Origin: Farysia itapuensis
Taxonomy: Eukaryota > Basidiomycota > Ustilaginomycetes > Ustilaginales > Ustilaginaceae
Assembly (NCBI GenBank): GCA_023212645.1
Contig: JALBYC010000015.1
Coordinates: forward strand, 186,001 to 250,000
Direction of reading: 5' to 3'
DNA length: 64,000 bases
Shown here: positions 18,924-28,050 of the stretch, piece after piece
Layout of the letters: each line of letters starts with the position of its first letter
How positions within the stretch are numbered: the stretch's first letter is position 1
Program-made: the position numbers and the translations under genes
Notes under the pieces: model-generated
What the model was told of the DNA's origin: nothing
The model's input: only the letters and a program-made list of their open reading frames with translations
The model's database searches: none

Positions 18924-20246
18924 ATGATCCTCGCCCAAAGAAGCCGTTGGCTAACTCTGATCCGATTATATGCAGTGTCCTGCGCCATATTTGCTCTCGT
19001 CAGAGCCATGGACGCAGAGTCTTGGACCGAATTGTATCTCAAGGCAGGGGGACGTGTAACCGAAGATGTTGTTCAAGAAGTCGATCGCTCGTCCTCCGAC
19101 TTCCAAAGAGCACTAGATGAATACCTTGCTCGTATGTCGAACCCGTCCGATCATGCTTCGCAGCCAACCTCAGACGTCGCTTTGCAGGAGTCCATCCGTA
19201 ATGATGCCTCCGATGGTAGCAGAGCCTCGCTGGAGCAATCCTCACAACTCGAAAAAGTTCGACACAGGCATGACTTGCTTGAGGAGGTTGAACATATGCT
19301 CGACGAGAAGACGGGACTTCTTCTAGCCATGTCCATATATCCATCCAGACTCGAGACGGACGATGCTATATACTCGGTCCTAGCAGCGCAGCATTACGCA
19401 CAGATGAAAGGCTCCATATACCATCTCGGTGACGACCTCTACCTCACAAAATTCGCGCAACCCAGCCAAGAGCTTGTCGCCGTCGTTCCCTTCTTGCCAG
19501 TGGACACGAAGGACAGCTTTATCTTGGTATGGAAGAAGGACTCGCAGCTGGTTCAGTCCAGTCTGCGTCTTATTGGAGCCATCCATTTGGCAGACACTCA
19601 ATATTTAAAAGGAGTATTCTCTGGACTTGACATGTATCTCATGCCCAAAATACAAGTACATCAGCTTGACCAGGCCATGAACAGAGTTAACTTCGCTTCT
19701 TCGTCTAGTGCGAGAAACGCATTACTTCTTGACGAAGCCAGAGTTCAACAAGAACAACAACTTGCTGTATCTGCTGAGCGGATAACAGGGCTACGTCGAG
19801 TCATTGGGCAGATGCTTGATCAGGCAGGGGTATCTCTGCAAAAGTCGCCAGATATAGTTTTAGGATCAAGGCCAGGACTTCCTCCACTGGACTTCCAGAC
19901 CTACCAATCCATGGTTCTGGACCATCTTTCAAGGCCGTTCAAGCACCTGTACCAGGTGAACGAAGGCATTGTTGCGACAAAGCTAGACTTCACCTCTGGC
20001 GATCTCAGAAGCTGGACCGGAAGCCAAGGGCTTGGCTTTGGCATCGTCTTTTGGCAAGTTGACGCAGCGGGACAGGAGCTGTCTGTCTTTGGCACGGCCC
20101 AGATCAGAACTCATCCAGTACTTGTACAATGTCTCCACGGGTTGCCAAGGTTTATCTTCGTTAAACCCTCGGGCTTATTTGTCTCGCCAGACAGGATTGT
20201 ACACGGTCAGCTCAAGCGCATGCAAGATAGCCGCAGGAGAGACTGA
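18924..20246 (+). CDS. Predicted secreted effector D, family 2 with duplicated module
   Basis: 440 residues with an N-terminal hydrophobic signal (WLTLIRLYAVSCAIFALVRA). Two copies of the family-2 module can be seen. Copy 1 (about 150-245) has SVLAAQHYAQ, IYHLGDDLYLTK, FILVWKKDS and GLDMYLMPK. Copy 2 (about 327-420) has SMVLDHLSRPFKHLYQVNEG, GIVFWQVD and CLHGLPRFIFVKPSG. Copy 2 is closer to effectors B and C than copy 1 is. A charged, possibly disordered linker (residues 250-320) joins them. The gene probably arose by internal duplication or by fusion of two single-module neighbours. Function unknown; one cysteine in copy 2. No intron. Confidence 0.78.
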   Translation: MILAQRSRWLTLIRLYAVSCAIFALVRAMDAESWTELYLKAGGRVTEDVVQEVDRSSSDFQRALDEYLARMSNPSDHASQPTSDVALQESIRNDASDGSRASLEQSSQLEKVRHRHDLLEEVEHMLDEKTGLLLAMSIYPSRLETDDAIYSVLAAQHYAQMKGSIYHLGDDLYLTKFAQPSQELVAVVPFLPVDTKDSFILVWKKDSQLVQSSLRLIGAIHLADTQYLKGVFSGLDMYLMPKIQVHQLDQAMNRVNFASSSSARNALLLDEARVQQEQQLAVSAERITGLRRVIGQMLDQAGVSLQKSPDIVLGSRPGLPPLDFQTYQSMVLDHLSRPFKHLYQVNEGIVATKLDFTSGDLRSWTGSQGLGFGIVFWQVDAAGQELSVFGTAQIRTHPVLVQCLHGLPRFIFVKPSGLFVSPDRIVHGQLKRMQDSRRRD

Positions 20247-20658
20247 GTCACAGCAAAAAGTCGAACTCAACCAGGTGCTGTCGTTATCTGCAGCAGGTAG
20301 AACGGCATTCACCTGGCATTGTGTGGGACTTGAGCACTATGCACTTGCATAATTTCTTCCTTCTATCGCGTTATCGCAATGCAACATCCGTGTGAACAAG
20401 ATGAAGCATCTCGTCCCACTTAGAGATGTTATGGTTACTGTCGAGTGTCGAGCCTCGAAGCGGAGCTAGTAGTTCTCATAGTACGGTTCATTTCTTATGA
20501 ATCCCGTCCTGGTCAGGCGTTTGTTGCTCTGGCAGTGATCAGTACAAGGATTTTCCGTGCGTGCTACAAGCGAAGGCGAGGTCTTTGGCAAACGGCAGAT
20601 GACACTGTCATCGAACGAGCTTTTTCCTTTCTTTCCATAGCCCACTTGACGCCTGGAT
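20247..20658. other. Intergenic region between effectors D and E
   Basis: 412 bases without a supported gene. It contains a 7-bp inverted repeat (arms GATGACA and TGTCATC around a single C, 20598-20612) only 47 bases before the effector E start. Confidence 0.45.
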
Positions 20659-21516
20659 ATGCGACTCTCAGCACCAATCTTGGTGGTCTTCTTTTGTTCT
20701 GGGGCGAGAGCGACATGGACGAAAACAGACCAATTCTACGCGGATAAATTTGGCTGGACTGCTAACGTCCAAGAGCTGATTCGTAGGGGTGCTAGCCCTC
20801 AGTTGACTTCTTACAATGACTACACTACGGAGCAGCTTGACAACTTTGTTCTAAATGGTTACAAAATACTGTTCCGTGAGCTGCGGCCCGATCAACAACA
20901 ACGAAGATTTACGAGCGAGGAGTCTCAACGCAGAAGATCCATCTATGCAGGATCAGGGATTTATAACACCCGGGTTCGCTGGTACTGGGTTCCGCTAATC
21001 GACCGTTTTGAGGGAGATGACCCCGTTTTCCATAAAACTTCATGGACGATGGGCAGCGAAGTGACTGACACGCCGGACATGCTGCGACTGGATAAGCTTA
21101 ACATACATCAGAACGGAAACAGAGATCGAACATACGATCTACCACGGTCAATTGTACGGTATCACTCTAGAACAGCAGGACGCGGCAATCGCTTCGTTGA
21201 CATATACATGTTTCCGACGTCCTCAGCTGTCGTACAGGAGCAAATTTTCGAGCGTGGAGTTCCAAGCAGCAGCGTCGCGTTAACTCTGAACAATAACGTG
21301 GATCGTTGGTTGCGCTTGTCCCAGAGCGATCCACTCTTGCACCGTGACTTGCAGCTCTATTGGCAACCGTTCACGTGGCGTGATGTGTTAGCATCTGGTG
21401 CTAGCCGTAGCTCATCTGAAGCGTCTGCGTCAGCAAATTTGGAAACTGAAATGGCTCAATTTTTGGCGCGTCTGAAAGACATGCCGGAGTACTTTAGTCA
21501 CCTCGACGTAGTGTAG
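20659..21516 (+). CDS. Predicted secreted effector E, short family-1 member
   Basis: 285 residues; signal peptide MRLSAPILVVFFCSGARA. It has the family-1 order: KFGW block (residue 30), YTTEQLDNFVLNGYK (55-69), VRWYWVPLIDRFEGDDPVFH (106-125), DMLRLDKL (140-147), LPRSIVR (161-167) and FVDIYMFPTSSA (179-190). It is the most divergent clear member: RWYWVPLID replaces RWRWLPLID and PTAIVRP has become PRSIVRY. It ends soon after the core, so the long disordered tail of its five downstream paralogues is missing. No intron. Confidence 0.82.
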   Translation: MRLSAPILVVFFCSGARATWTKTDQFYADKFGWTANVQELIRRGASPQLTSYNDYTTEQLDNFVLNGYKILFRELRPDQQQRRFTSEESQRRRSIYAGSGIYNTRVRWYWVPLIDRFEGDDPVFHKTSWTMGSEVTDTPDMLRLDKLNIHQNGNRDRTYDLPRSIVRYHSRTAGRGNRFVDIYMFPTSSAVVQEQIFERGVPSSSVALTLNNNVDRWLRLSQSDPLLHRDLQLYWQPFTWRDVLASGASRSSSEASASANLETEMAQFLARLKDMPEYFSHLDVV

Positions 21517-21856
21517 CCGTTGTCAAGTAGTAATTGTAATGCTACGTCAGACTTCTCAATCATCTTCACCGTGCAAAGGCTCGGCAGCGTCTCCGTCAGT
21601 TCAAAGCAATATGTGAAGTAGGGTCATCATTCGGGTGTCACTGTACCCCTGCTGATGCGGAGTTATGCGAGTTCTCGGGACCATATAGAGTTTAACAAGT
21701 CATGAAGCTCATCAAGTCCTCCTAGATCGACACACAGTCGATGAGGACATAAAAGGGTCTTCTTACTTTGCAAAGATGCTCGCTAAAGGTTTCCCTCTAC
21801 TTTCCACCAGTCATCTCTTCATCGGAGATTTCTACTGTCGTTCAAATTCTGCCAGC
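21517..21856. other. Intergenic region between effectors E and F
   Basis: 340 bases with no supported gene. Holds a 6-bp inverted repeat (arms ATCGAC and GTCGAT around ACACA, 21726-21742) and a TATA-like 'cataaaag' just after it, about 105 bases before the chosen F start. Confidence 0.45.
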
Positions 21857-23077
21857 ATGCAGCGGTATCTGACGCTGATCCTTGCCTGGATATGCTTACT
21901 CAGGCACTCGTGTTGTTCTCCTACACCTTTGAACGGGCGTCAGCTTGTTTACTTCAACAAGTTTGGGTGGGCGAAAGAAGCTTGGGAATTAATGTCGAAG
22001 ACTTCTAGTCTACCGGAAGACACCTATACCGACGAGGAAGCTTCCAAGTTTGTTACCTTTGGCATCTTTTATCTAGATCGACTACTAGACAAACAGAGTC
22101 ATCTTATAGACTCTTTGGGCAGCAGTCATGAGCTGATTTCTGCTTCTTTCGTTCACGGTATCGACGACTCAAGCACTTTGGGACTCAAGACACGTTGGCG
22201 CTGGCTTCCTTTGATTGACCGTGTGGACTCGGAAGGGCTTCCGGTATATCACACCTCGAGATGGAGGGACGGAACAGAGACTAAAAGCATGGACCTTCTG
22301 CGTCTCGACTCTTTCAACTGGCGCAAGATTCGATTGCTTGTTCCTACAGCTATCGTTCGACCGATACAGCGGAGAAACGGATTCGGAAAAGGCTTGCAGT
22401 TCAGCACCGTGTACGAGTTTCCAACCTCATTCGCACACTACATGCGTCAACCTACTCTGGCTTCGGCGGAGCAGATGTATGCTGCCATCAACGCGAACTT
22501 TGACAAACATATATCACTCGTCGGAGCCAACAGACAGCATCTACTTCGAGCTCAACACAGACTTCTGTCCGCCAAGTGGATCCATGAAAGTCTTCGAGCT
22601 TTTCGGGACAGCACGTCTCGAGCTCAATTAGCTGATTTCATCAACTCGGACTTTGTGCAAGGGGACGAGGGCGTACAGGAGCTTTCGGACCAGTTTCACC
22701 GAAAGGGGCCGAACGCGGACATGAGTAATACCCTGAGTCACAGCTCCGTAATCGAGAACGATAACAATGACTCACTTCGAAGGACAGGAGATGACCGGAC
22801 ACTCAACCTCTTCAGAGATCTAGGCGACTCACAACATCCTGTCTCATCAAAAGAAGTTGCTGATAGAACCACGAACCGTGCCTTTGCGCTAGGTGGTCCT
22901 GCACAAATGGACGATAATCCCAGCACAGAACTTTCTTTGGGTCGATCCGGACTACACATGCCCGAGAATCTGCCCGCACATGTCAAGACGCTTCGTTCAC
23001 TATTAGGCGATACTTGGCTTCAACTGGGAAGTCCTTCCGAAGATGAAGAGTGGGAGGGAACACGCGACTCTACTTAA
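21857..23077 (+). CDS. Predicted secreted effector F, family 1 with LxLG tail
   Basis: 406 residues from the ATG at 21857, which starts the signal peptide (MQRYLTLILAWICLLRHSCC); an ATG 27 codons upstream would bury it. Core motifs: NKFGWAKEA (34-42), YTDEEASKFV (57-66), SFVHGIDD (97-104), TRWRWLPLIDRVD (112-124), SMDLLRLD (144-151), LLVPTAIVRPI (160-170), GKGLQFSTVYEFPTSFAHY (178-196). After residue ~270 the sequence becomes Ser/Asn/Asp-rich and probably disordered. Two short motifs remain conserved in the tail: TELSLG (357-362) and DTWLQLG (385-391). Intronless. Function unknown. Confidence 0.88.
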   Translation: MQRYLTLILAWICLLRHSCCSPTPLNGRQLVYFNKFGWAKEAWELMSKTSSLPEDTYTDEEASKFVTFGIFYLDRLLDKQSHLIDSLGSSHELISASFVHGIDDSSTLGLKTRWRWLPLIDRVDSEGLPVYHTSRWRDGTETKSMDLLRLDSFNWRKIRLLVPTAIVRPIQRRNGFGKGLQFSTVYEFPTSFAHYMRQPTLASAEQMYAAINANFDKHISLVGANRQHLLRAQHRLLSAKWIHESLRAFRDSTSRAQLADFINSDFVQGDEGVQELSDQFHRKGPNADMSNTLSHSSVIENDNNDSLRRTGDDRTLNLFRDLGDSQHPVSSKEVADRTTNRAFALGGPAQMDDNPSTELSLGRSGLHMPENLPAHVKTLRSLLGDTWLQLGSPSEDEEWEGTRDST

Positions 23078-23468
23078 GGTTCTGCGGGACAGACATGCGT
23101 CAGCGGTAGCGATATCTCCGTAGCCTAGGCACGGCGACATAAATTGACATTCTTCTTGCCGTACCCGTCGCTCTTCACTTCTATACTTTTCCGAGATTAA
23201 AAGAATCTCTGTCTTCGAAGAGGTCATTGTCTTCAATCCTCAAATCGTGAATCATCAAATTCCAGACTGCTTCATACTTTGCTGTCATTATGAAGACCTT
23301 GCTCCGAAATGATTCTGTAAACTGTTCCGTCCAGATCGAAAAGCAATTGTGACGTGACAATTGGACTCCGGCGCGACATAAGAACATAAGTCCGGGATTG
23401 GTCTCGTCATCTACAGCTCATTCCTCCTGTTCGCTTCGGTTACACGATTCATCTCTGAAAACAGCAAC
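23078..23468. other. Intergenic region between effectors F and G
   Basis: 391 bases without a supported gene. A 7-bp inverted repeat (arms CAATTGT and ACAATTG around GACGTG) lies at 23344-23363, about 106 bases before effector G, and two 'acataag' direct repeats follow it. Confidence 0.45.
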
Positions 23469-24707
23469 ATGCTCCAGAATTTGCTAACTTTGATCTTTGC
23501 GTTATCTTTCTGGACCGTGTACAGCTTTTGCATGCCCATTTCTCCATCTGACGGCCGCTTCCTCCATCTTTTCGCAAAGTACGAATGGCCAAAAGAGGCT
23601 CTGTTTTTGATGAGGGGCGGCTATGAGCTGCCCACTGAGCAGTATACCGACGAGCAAGCAAACCGATTCGTCACCAATGGACTGGCATACTTTGAACAAA
23701 ACACGGAACATGCTCATCAACTCTTCCACGCACTTGGTAGCGACAAGCAGCCGATTTCCGGGTCATTTGTCCACGGTACCGATGATTCTTCCGGAACGAT
23801 GCTCACCACACGTTGGCGGTGGCTGCCCCTTATTGACTCTTTAGACGGGGGACCACTTTATCACAGCTCTGTCTGGAGCTCTGGAATCAGAACGAAGAGT
23901 ATGGATCTACTTCGTCTCGACTACTTCTACTGGAACAAGCTGCGTTTCTTCGTCCCGACAGCCATAGTTAGACCGATCCAGAAAGGTAAAGGTTTTGGAC
24001 GTGGCTTACAGTTCATCACGGTATACGAGTTTCCTACTTCGTTTGCTCATTATTTGAGAAGACCCACAGCGGACGCAGCTACAAGCTTTTTATCGGCAAT
24101 CTATCGAGATGCACACCGGTGGCTTGCATTGACCAGCATCTCCAAGAGGGAATTGCTAGAGAGTCAATATCGCTTGTTGACGCCCGAAATGATACGTAAA
24201 GGAATGCAGATCACTTTCGCTAAGCCCGTGAAATCCGCCAAAGGAACCAATCCGCAACCGGGAACCATGAGCAGAATCCTTGAGGGAGGACAGCCTGCAC
24301 ACGATCCAGCTCGAACTTCTGTGGAAGATAATAACAGAGTGGAGAGCTCTAAGCTCGGACTCGGCGGAGACCACAATCAGCAAAACAAATTTTCGGGCCC
24401 TCTAGCTCTTTTCGGAAGTTACCCCGCACCGAGAATTGCTTTGGGAAGCAATCAAAATAAGGCACCTACCTATGGGCAGTCTTCTCAGAGGTTCGACTTC
24501 CCGTTCAATCATGTTCGGCCGCAAGAAGTATCGGTGCCGGCAGAGCTGCCGAGCACGATTCTACAATTAGGCCGCGGCAAGTCGGAAAATGTACCCAGCA
24601 CTCAGAGTCTGACGCGTATTCATGGCACGTCTAGCGACGATTGGCTCCAATTGGGAATCTCTGATTCTTCGCTCTCAGACAAAGGTAAAAGCCTTGCGTC
24701 CAGCTAG
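23469..24707 (+). CDS. Predicted secreted effector G, family 1 with LxLG tail
   Basis: 412 residues; signal peptide MLQNLLTLIFALSFWTVYS. Core motifs are complete: KYEWPKEA (37-44), YTDEQANRFVTNGLAYFE (59-76), SFVHGTDD (99-106), TRWRWLPLID (114-123), SMDLLRLD (144-151), FFVPTAIVRPI (160-170) and GRGLQFITVYEFPTSFAHY (178-196). It is closest to effector F in the core. The tail (from ~225) is rich in Ser, Asn, Gln and Gly and keeps two spaced motifs, TILQLG (363-368) and DDWLQLG (390-396). The mature protein has no cysteine beyond residue 21. Intronless. Confidence 0.88.
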   Translation: MLQNLLTLIFALSFWTVYSFCMPISPSDGRFLHLFAKYEWPKEALFLMRGGYELPTEQYTDEQANRFVTNGLAYFEQNTEHAHQLFHALGSDKQPISGSFVHGTDDSSGTMLTTRWRWLPLIDSLDGGPLYHSSVWSSGIRTKSMDLLRLDYFYWNKLRFFVPTAIVRPIQKGKGFGRGLQFITVYEFPTSFAHYLRRPTADAATSFLSAIYRDAHRWLALTSISKRELLESQYRLLTPEMIRKGMQITFAKPVKSAKGTNPQPGTMSRILEGGQPAHDPARTSVEDNNRVESSKLGLGGDHNQQNKFSGPLALFGSYPAPRIALGSNQNKAPTYGQSSQRFDFPFNHVRPQEVSVPAELPSTILQLGRGKSENVPSTQSLTRIHGTSSDDWLQLGISDSSLSDKGKSLASS

Positions 24708-25067
24708 ATCGAAATCCGGCAACAGCTTATACCGTCAGTAGCTGCAATGACCACATAACAGAAACGAATTCAGCGCCACAAAAATCATTCTACCACTAAC
24801 AGTGCTACCGTAATGCTACAAAATCATAGTCTGACCCCAAAGGCTCCGCTAATTTGTTCATATATGCAGAAATCTAGCTCACGGGACGTCTAAAAATGAA
24901 CCACTTGAGAGGCAGTCGCCGCTTGTGTAATTTCACGTCTTCATTTTGATTAGACTCGATACAAAACATTTAAGTACCACGTAGAAGCGTCGCACGCATG
25001 TCTTCGTATTCCTTTGCGCTTCCTTTCAAGCTGTCCGTTCCACCATATCGCGTTGCCGACTGACACG
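24708..25067. other. Intergenic region between effectors G and H
   Basis: 360 bases, AT-richer than the genes, no supported gene. 'catttaag' near 24968 is the best TATA-like element before effector H. No clear inverted repeat like those before the neighbouring genes was found here. Confidence 0.4.
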
Positions 25068-26336
25068 ATGCGACATAGACAACTTCTCCTCCTGGGCTTC
25101 TGGGCTTGCTGGCTGCAATGCTACTTCAGTTTGCCTGTGTCGGTCAATCAGTATCGTAGCTACGAGATCATATCGAAGTTCGAATGGCCGGTGGAGGCTA
25201 TACATCATATATCTCTGAGAAGGAATATACCCGCAGAGACGTACACTGAAGAGCAAGCCAGAAATTTTATCTCAAACGGGCTGCGTTATCTGGAGCGTAG
25301 ATTGACTCCTAGTCAACACATATATGCTCTAGGCGGTGACGGCAATCAAGTATCGCGCTCCTTTGTGTTTGGTACTGATGAGGCTCTTGGCTATTCATTC
25401 AGGACCCGATGGCGGTGGCTACCGCTCATAGATCACTTCGATGCCGAAGGCCAGCCTGTCTATCACACCTCGACATGGGATGATGGCTCCGTGTTGAAGA
25501 GCATCGACCTTCTTCGTCTCGACTTCTTCTATACGCCCGACATGCGGTTTTTCCTTCCCACTGCCATTGTTCGACCTATTCGGAAGGGTACCAGCTTCGG
25601 ACACGGACTTCAATTTACCACTGTTTTCAAATTTCCGTCCTCGTTCGCAAACATTCTGCCCCAGCCTACGCTCGCCTCTGCGAGTAATCTGGTCGATATA
25701 ATTGGCAGGAATCACGGCGAATGGCTTGCATCAGTCAGCGACCACAACCAAAAAATGGCAAAGAAGTATTATCAGAGGCTTACGAAAGAATGGGTCTTTA
25801 GAAACCTGCGGGTATCTATGCCCACTTTGCGATTGCCAGGCAAATCAGCGCAATACAGTATTGTTGGCCCGTCCCATAACAGTCCCGGACAACCAAACGC
25901 AGTAAACCATGGCGCTATAGCTGAAGTGGACAGCAGTAATGTGCTTCCGAGTCGCATTCTTGATTCATCGAACTTCGCCTTGCCTGTTCGATCTTGGGAC
26001 GGGCATCCGTCCGCATATCACAACAATTTTGCGTTCGTACCTCATAGGGGATCGATGTATGACCAAGCTGGAGTCTTGCGTCTGCACGAGAGCGCGGCGA
26101 GCTCGAGCGACCCGAACACCGAGCTGCGACTTGGCCGAACCGAGCCAGTTCCGCGCATTTATGCTCCGGTGCCATTGCGTTATACTCCAGTCCATCCTGA
26201 CAACAGCGATTCGTGGTTACGGCTTGGCAATGTACCGAGTCTAGGTGTTGCATCAATACCCAGCAGCTCTGCAACAGTTTTGCCTGAGGCAGGGCGTTCT
26301 GGATTTGTTCCATGGACAAGGAAAGATCACGACTGA
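25068..26336 (+). CDS. Predicted secreted effector H, family 1 with LxLG tail
   Basis: 422 residues from the ATG at 25068; signal peptide MRHRQLLLLGFWACWLQCYF. Core: SKFEWPVEA, YTEEQARNFISNGLRYLE, SRSFVFGTDE, TRWRWLPLIDHFD, SIDLLRLD, FFLPTAIVRPI and GHGLQFTTVFKFPSSFA. The tail holds TELRLG (351-356), a proline block (APVPLRYTPVHPD), SWLRLG (382-387) and, near the end, GRSGFVPW (409-416). This last motif is also in I and J but not in F and G, so H, I and J form a subgroup. No cysteine follows the signal peptide. Intronless. Confidence 0.88.
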   Translation: MRHRQLLLLGFWACWLQCYFSLPVSVNQYRSYEIISKFEWPVEAIHHISLRRNIPAETYTEEQARNFISNGLRYLERRLTPSQHIYALGGDGNQVSRSFVFGTDEALGYSFRTRWRWLPLIDHFDAEGQPVYHTSTWDDGSVLKSIDLLRLDFFYTPDMRFFLPTAIVRPIRKGTSFGHGLQFTTVFKFPSSFANILPQPTLASASNLVDIIGRNHGEWLASVSDHNQKMAKKYYQRLTKEWVFRNLRVSMPTLRLPGKSAQYSIVGPSHNSPGQPNAVNHGAIAEVDSSNVLPSRILDSSNFALPVRSWDGHPSAYHNNFAFVPHRGSMYDQAGVLRLHESAASSSDPNTELRLGRTEPVPRIYAPVPLRYTPVHPDNSDSWLRLGNVPSLGVASIPSSSATVLPEAGRSGFVPWTRKDHD

Positions 26337-26766
26337 AACTAGCAGCACGAACGTTGTCTACACAATGATCGTTTGCGACTCTGCATCAACCATTGCACCA
26401 TACTATATTCAGTCATTCGTACATTCTTGGACTCGGGTCGAACGAACAAAATGATAGGTATCGAGTCACAGTACTTATGCGAACATGTCGCACGTAGCGA
26501 CATGACTGGTCTCGGCAGCATCTGTAAAATTTGCGCGTTTGAGACTATAAGCAACGCCTCAAACCATCACTGGCTCGGTGTTAGCGCTGTTTACCCGAAA
26601 TTGGCTGAGGATATGGTCCCACACATTTTATTACCGCGGGTTTGTGTAATGAAGAAAAGTGACTTGTGAACCGGTGGGTCGGCTCAATAGACCGAAGGGC
26701 AGTATGGGATAATATCAGCTCTATAACATGCTCAGTCGTTCCTGCGTATGGCTCAGCACTATCAGC
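26337..26766. other. Intergenic region between effectors H and I
   Basis: 430 bases without a supported gene; the open frames here have no signal peptide or family motif. A perfect 8-bp inverted repeat with a 5-base loop sits in the middle (26484-26504). Confidence 0.45.
26484..26504. promoter_or_regulatory. Perfect hairpin/inverted repeat between effectors H and I
   Basis: Arms CATGTCGC and GCGACATG are perfectly complementary around ACGTA. It lies about 150 bases after the H stop codon and 260 bases before the I start. It could be an operator for a dimeric factor or an RNA hairpin in the H 3' region; the sequence cannot decide. Confidence 0.4.
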
Positions 26767-28050
26767 ATGCGGTCAAATTCGTTCGCAGTCCTGGTCTTGC
26801 TTGCATGCTGGGTCCAGTGTTGGTCTTGCATGCCTGTCAACGAATTCCTCAGTCGTAATCTTGCGTTCGCCGCTAAATACGATATGTCCAGCAAGGCACT
26901 CACTTTGACGTCCCAGGCATTACAAATCCCGGCAGAGATCTATTCTGATGAACAAGCTAGAACCTTTGTCAAAAACGGACTGCTATACCTCGAGCAAAGC
27001 ATGCTTCCTGGTGAAGTCTTCAATAAGCTGGGCGGCGAAGCTGCTCATATTTCGCGCTCGACGGTTCATGGAATTGAGGAGGTGCAAGGAGGCGAAGCAA
27101 AGCCGCGCTGGAGATGGTTGCCTCTTATTGATAGATTCGATTCAGAGGGACGTCCTCAGTTCCACACGTCTAGATGGAGCGACGGAAGCGTTGTTCGGAG
27201 TGTGGACCTGCTGCGACTGGACTATTATTTCTCCAGGCATTCGCAGTACTTCGTACCGACGGCAATTGTTCGACCTCTCCAACGAGCTGACGGATTCGGG
27301 CGTGGCCTACAATTCTACAGGGTCTACGAATTCGATACGTCTTTTGCACACTTCAAGCGCAACCCTTCCATGATGTCCGCCAAGATGCTCCACAGCGCTA
27401 TCCGCAGAAACTCTGATCACTGGCTCGCTCTGGTCAGTCCTAGGAACAAGGAAGCAGTTGACAGCTACTACAAGGAGCTCACGCCGGCAAAGATGTACAG
27501 ACAGCTCAGACGAGCTATGTCCAAGCACAATCGAAAACGGAACAGCGGACAAGCCTCAGAGAACGCAGAGAAATTTGTTGAGGTTGCTCAGCCTGAAAGA
27601 CGGCAAGGTTTTGAGACAGATGCGAATGGAGCCAATGGCGGCAACGACAAGACGTCCGTTGCTTCCAGCTTGGAGTCACCTTTCAAGAACTGGAACGGGC
27701 GTGCTTTTGCATATCCTAATAACAAAGAAGACCTCGCAAACCAAGGTGGGTCTTCTGCCTGGACACTCGCGCCTGTCTTGTATCCGCATCAGCATCAAGA
27801 AGCTTCAAGCGCGGCTGGGCTGCCCAGAACAGAGCTGCAGCTTGGACTTGGAGAGCCGGACCGTCGAGATCGGACTTCGATGTCTCAGCTTGTCGTACCT
27901 CTATCTTCAAATTCTGGAACAAGCTGGCTTCGACTTGGTAGCTCAAACCCCGTGGGCTCATCTACAAAGGAAAGCAGACCGGCTGGACGCACTGGAATTG
28001 CCCGTTGGCGTAGACCTCCACCGTCTCTAGAGCAATCCGACTCGTCCTAG
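26767..28050 (+). CDS. Predicted secreted effector I, family 1 with LxLxL tail motif
   Basis: 427 residues from the ATG at 26767, preferred to the ATG 13 codons upstream because it aligns with the starts of H and J and opens the signal peptide (MRSNSFAVLVLLACWVQC). Core: AKYDMSSKA, YSDEQARTFVKNGLLYLE, SRSTVHGIEE, PRWRWLPLIDRFDSEG, SVDLLRLD, YFVPTAIVRPL, GRGLQFYRVYEFDTSFAH. Tail: TELQLGLG (355-362), in which LQLGL matches the LxLxL form of an EAR motif; SWLRLG (386-391); GRTGIARW (407-414). A basic run (SKHNRKRNSGQ) follows the core. Intronless; function unknown. Confidence 0.87.
   Translation: MRSNSFAVLVLLACWVQCWSCMPVNEFLSRNLAFAAKYDMSSKALTLTSQALQIPAEIYSDEQARTFVKNGLLYLEQSMLPGEVFNKLGGEAAHISRSTVHGIEEVQGGEAKPRWRWLPLIDRFDSEGRPQFHTSRWSDGSVVRSVDLLRLDYYFSRHSQYFVPTAIVRPLQRADGFGRGLQFYRVYEFDTSFAHFKRNPSMMSAKMLHSAIRRNSDHWLALVSPRNKEAVDSYYKELTPAKMYRQLRRAMSKHNRKRNSGQASENAEKFVEVAQPERRQGFETDANGANGGNDKTSVASSLESPFKNWNGRAFAYPNNKEDLANQGGSSAWTLAPVLYPHQHQEASSAAGLPRTELQLGLGEPDRRDRTSMSQLVVPLSSNSGTSWLRLGSSNPVGSSTKESRPAGRTGIARWRRPPPSLEQSDSS

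Noticed and set aside
21776..21856. Upstream ATG extending effector F by 27 residues
   Set aside because: The extension would bury the signal peptide. The internal ATG at 21857 aligns with the starts of paralogues.
26373..26669. 98-codon frame between effectors H and I
   Set aside because: Lacks a signal peptide and any family motif; overlaps the hairpin and looks like spacer sequence.
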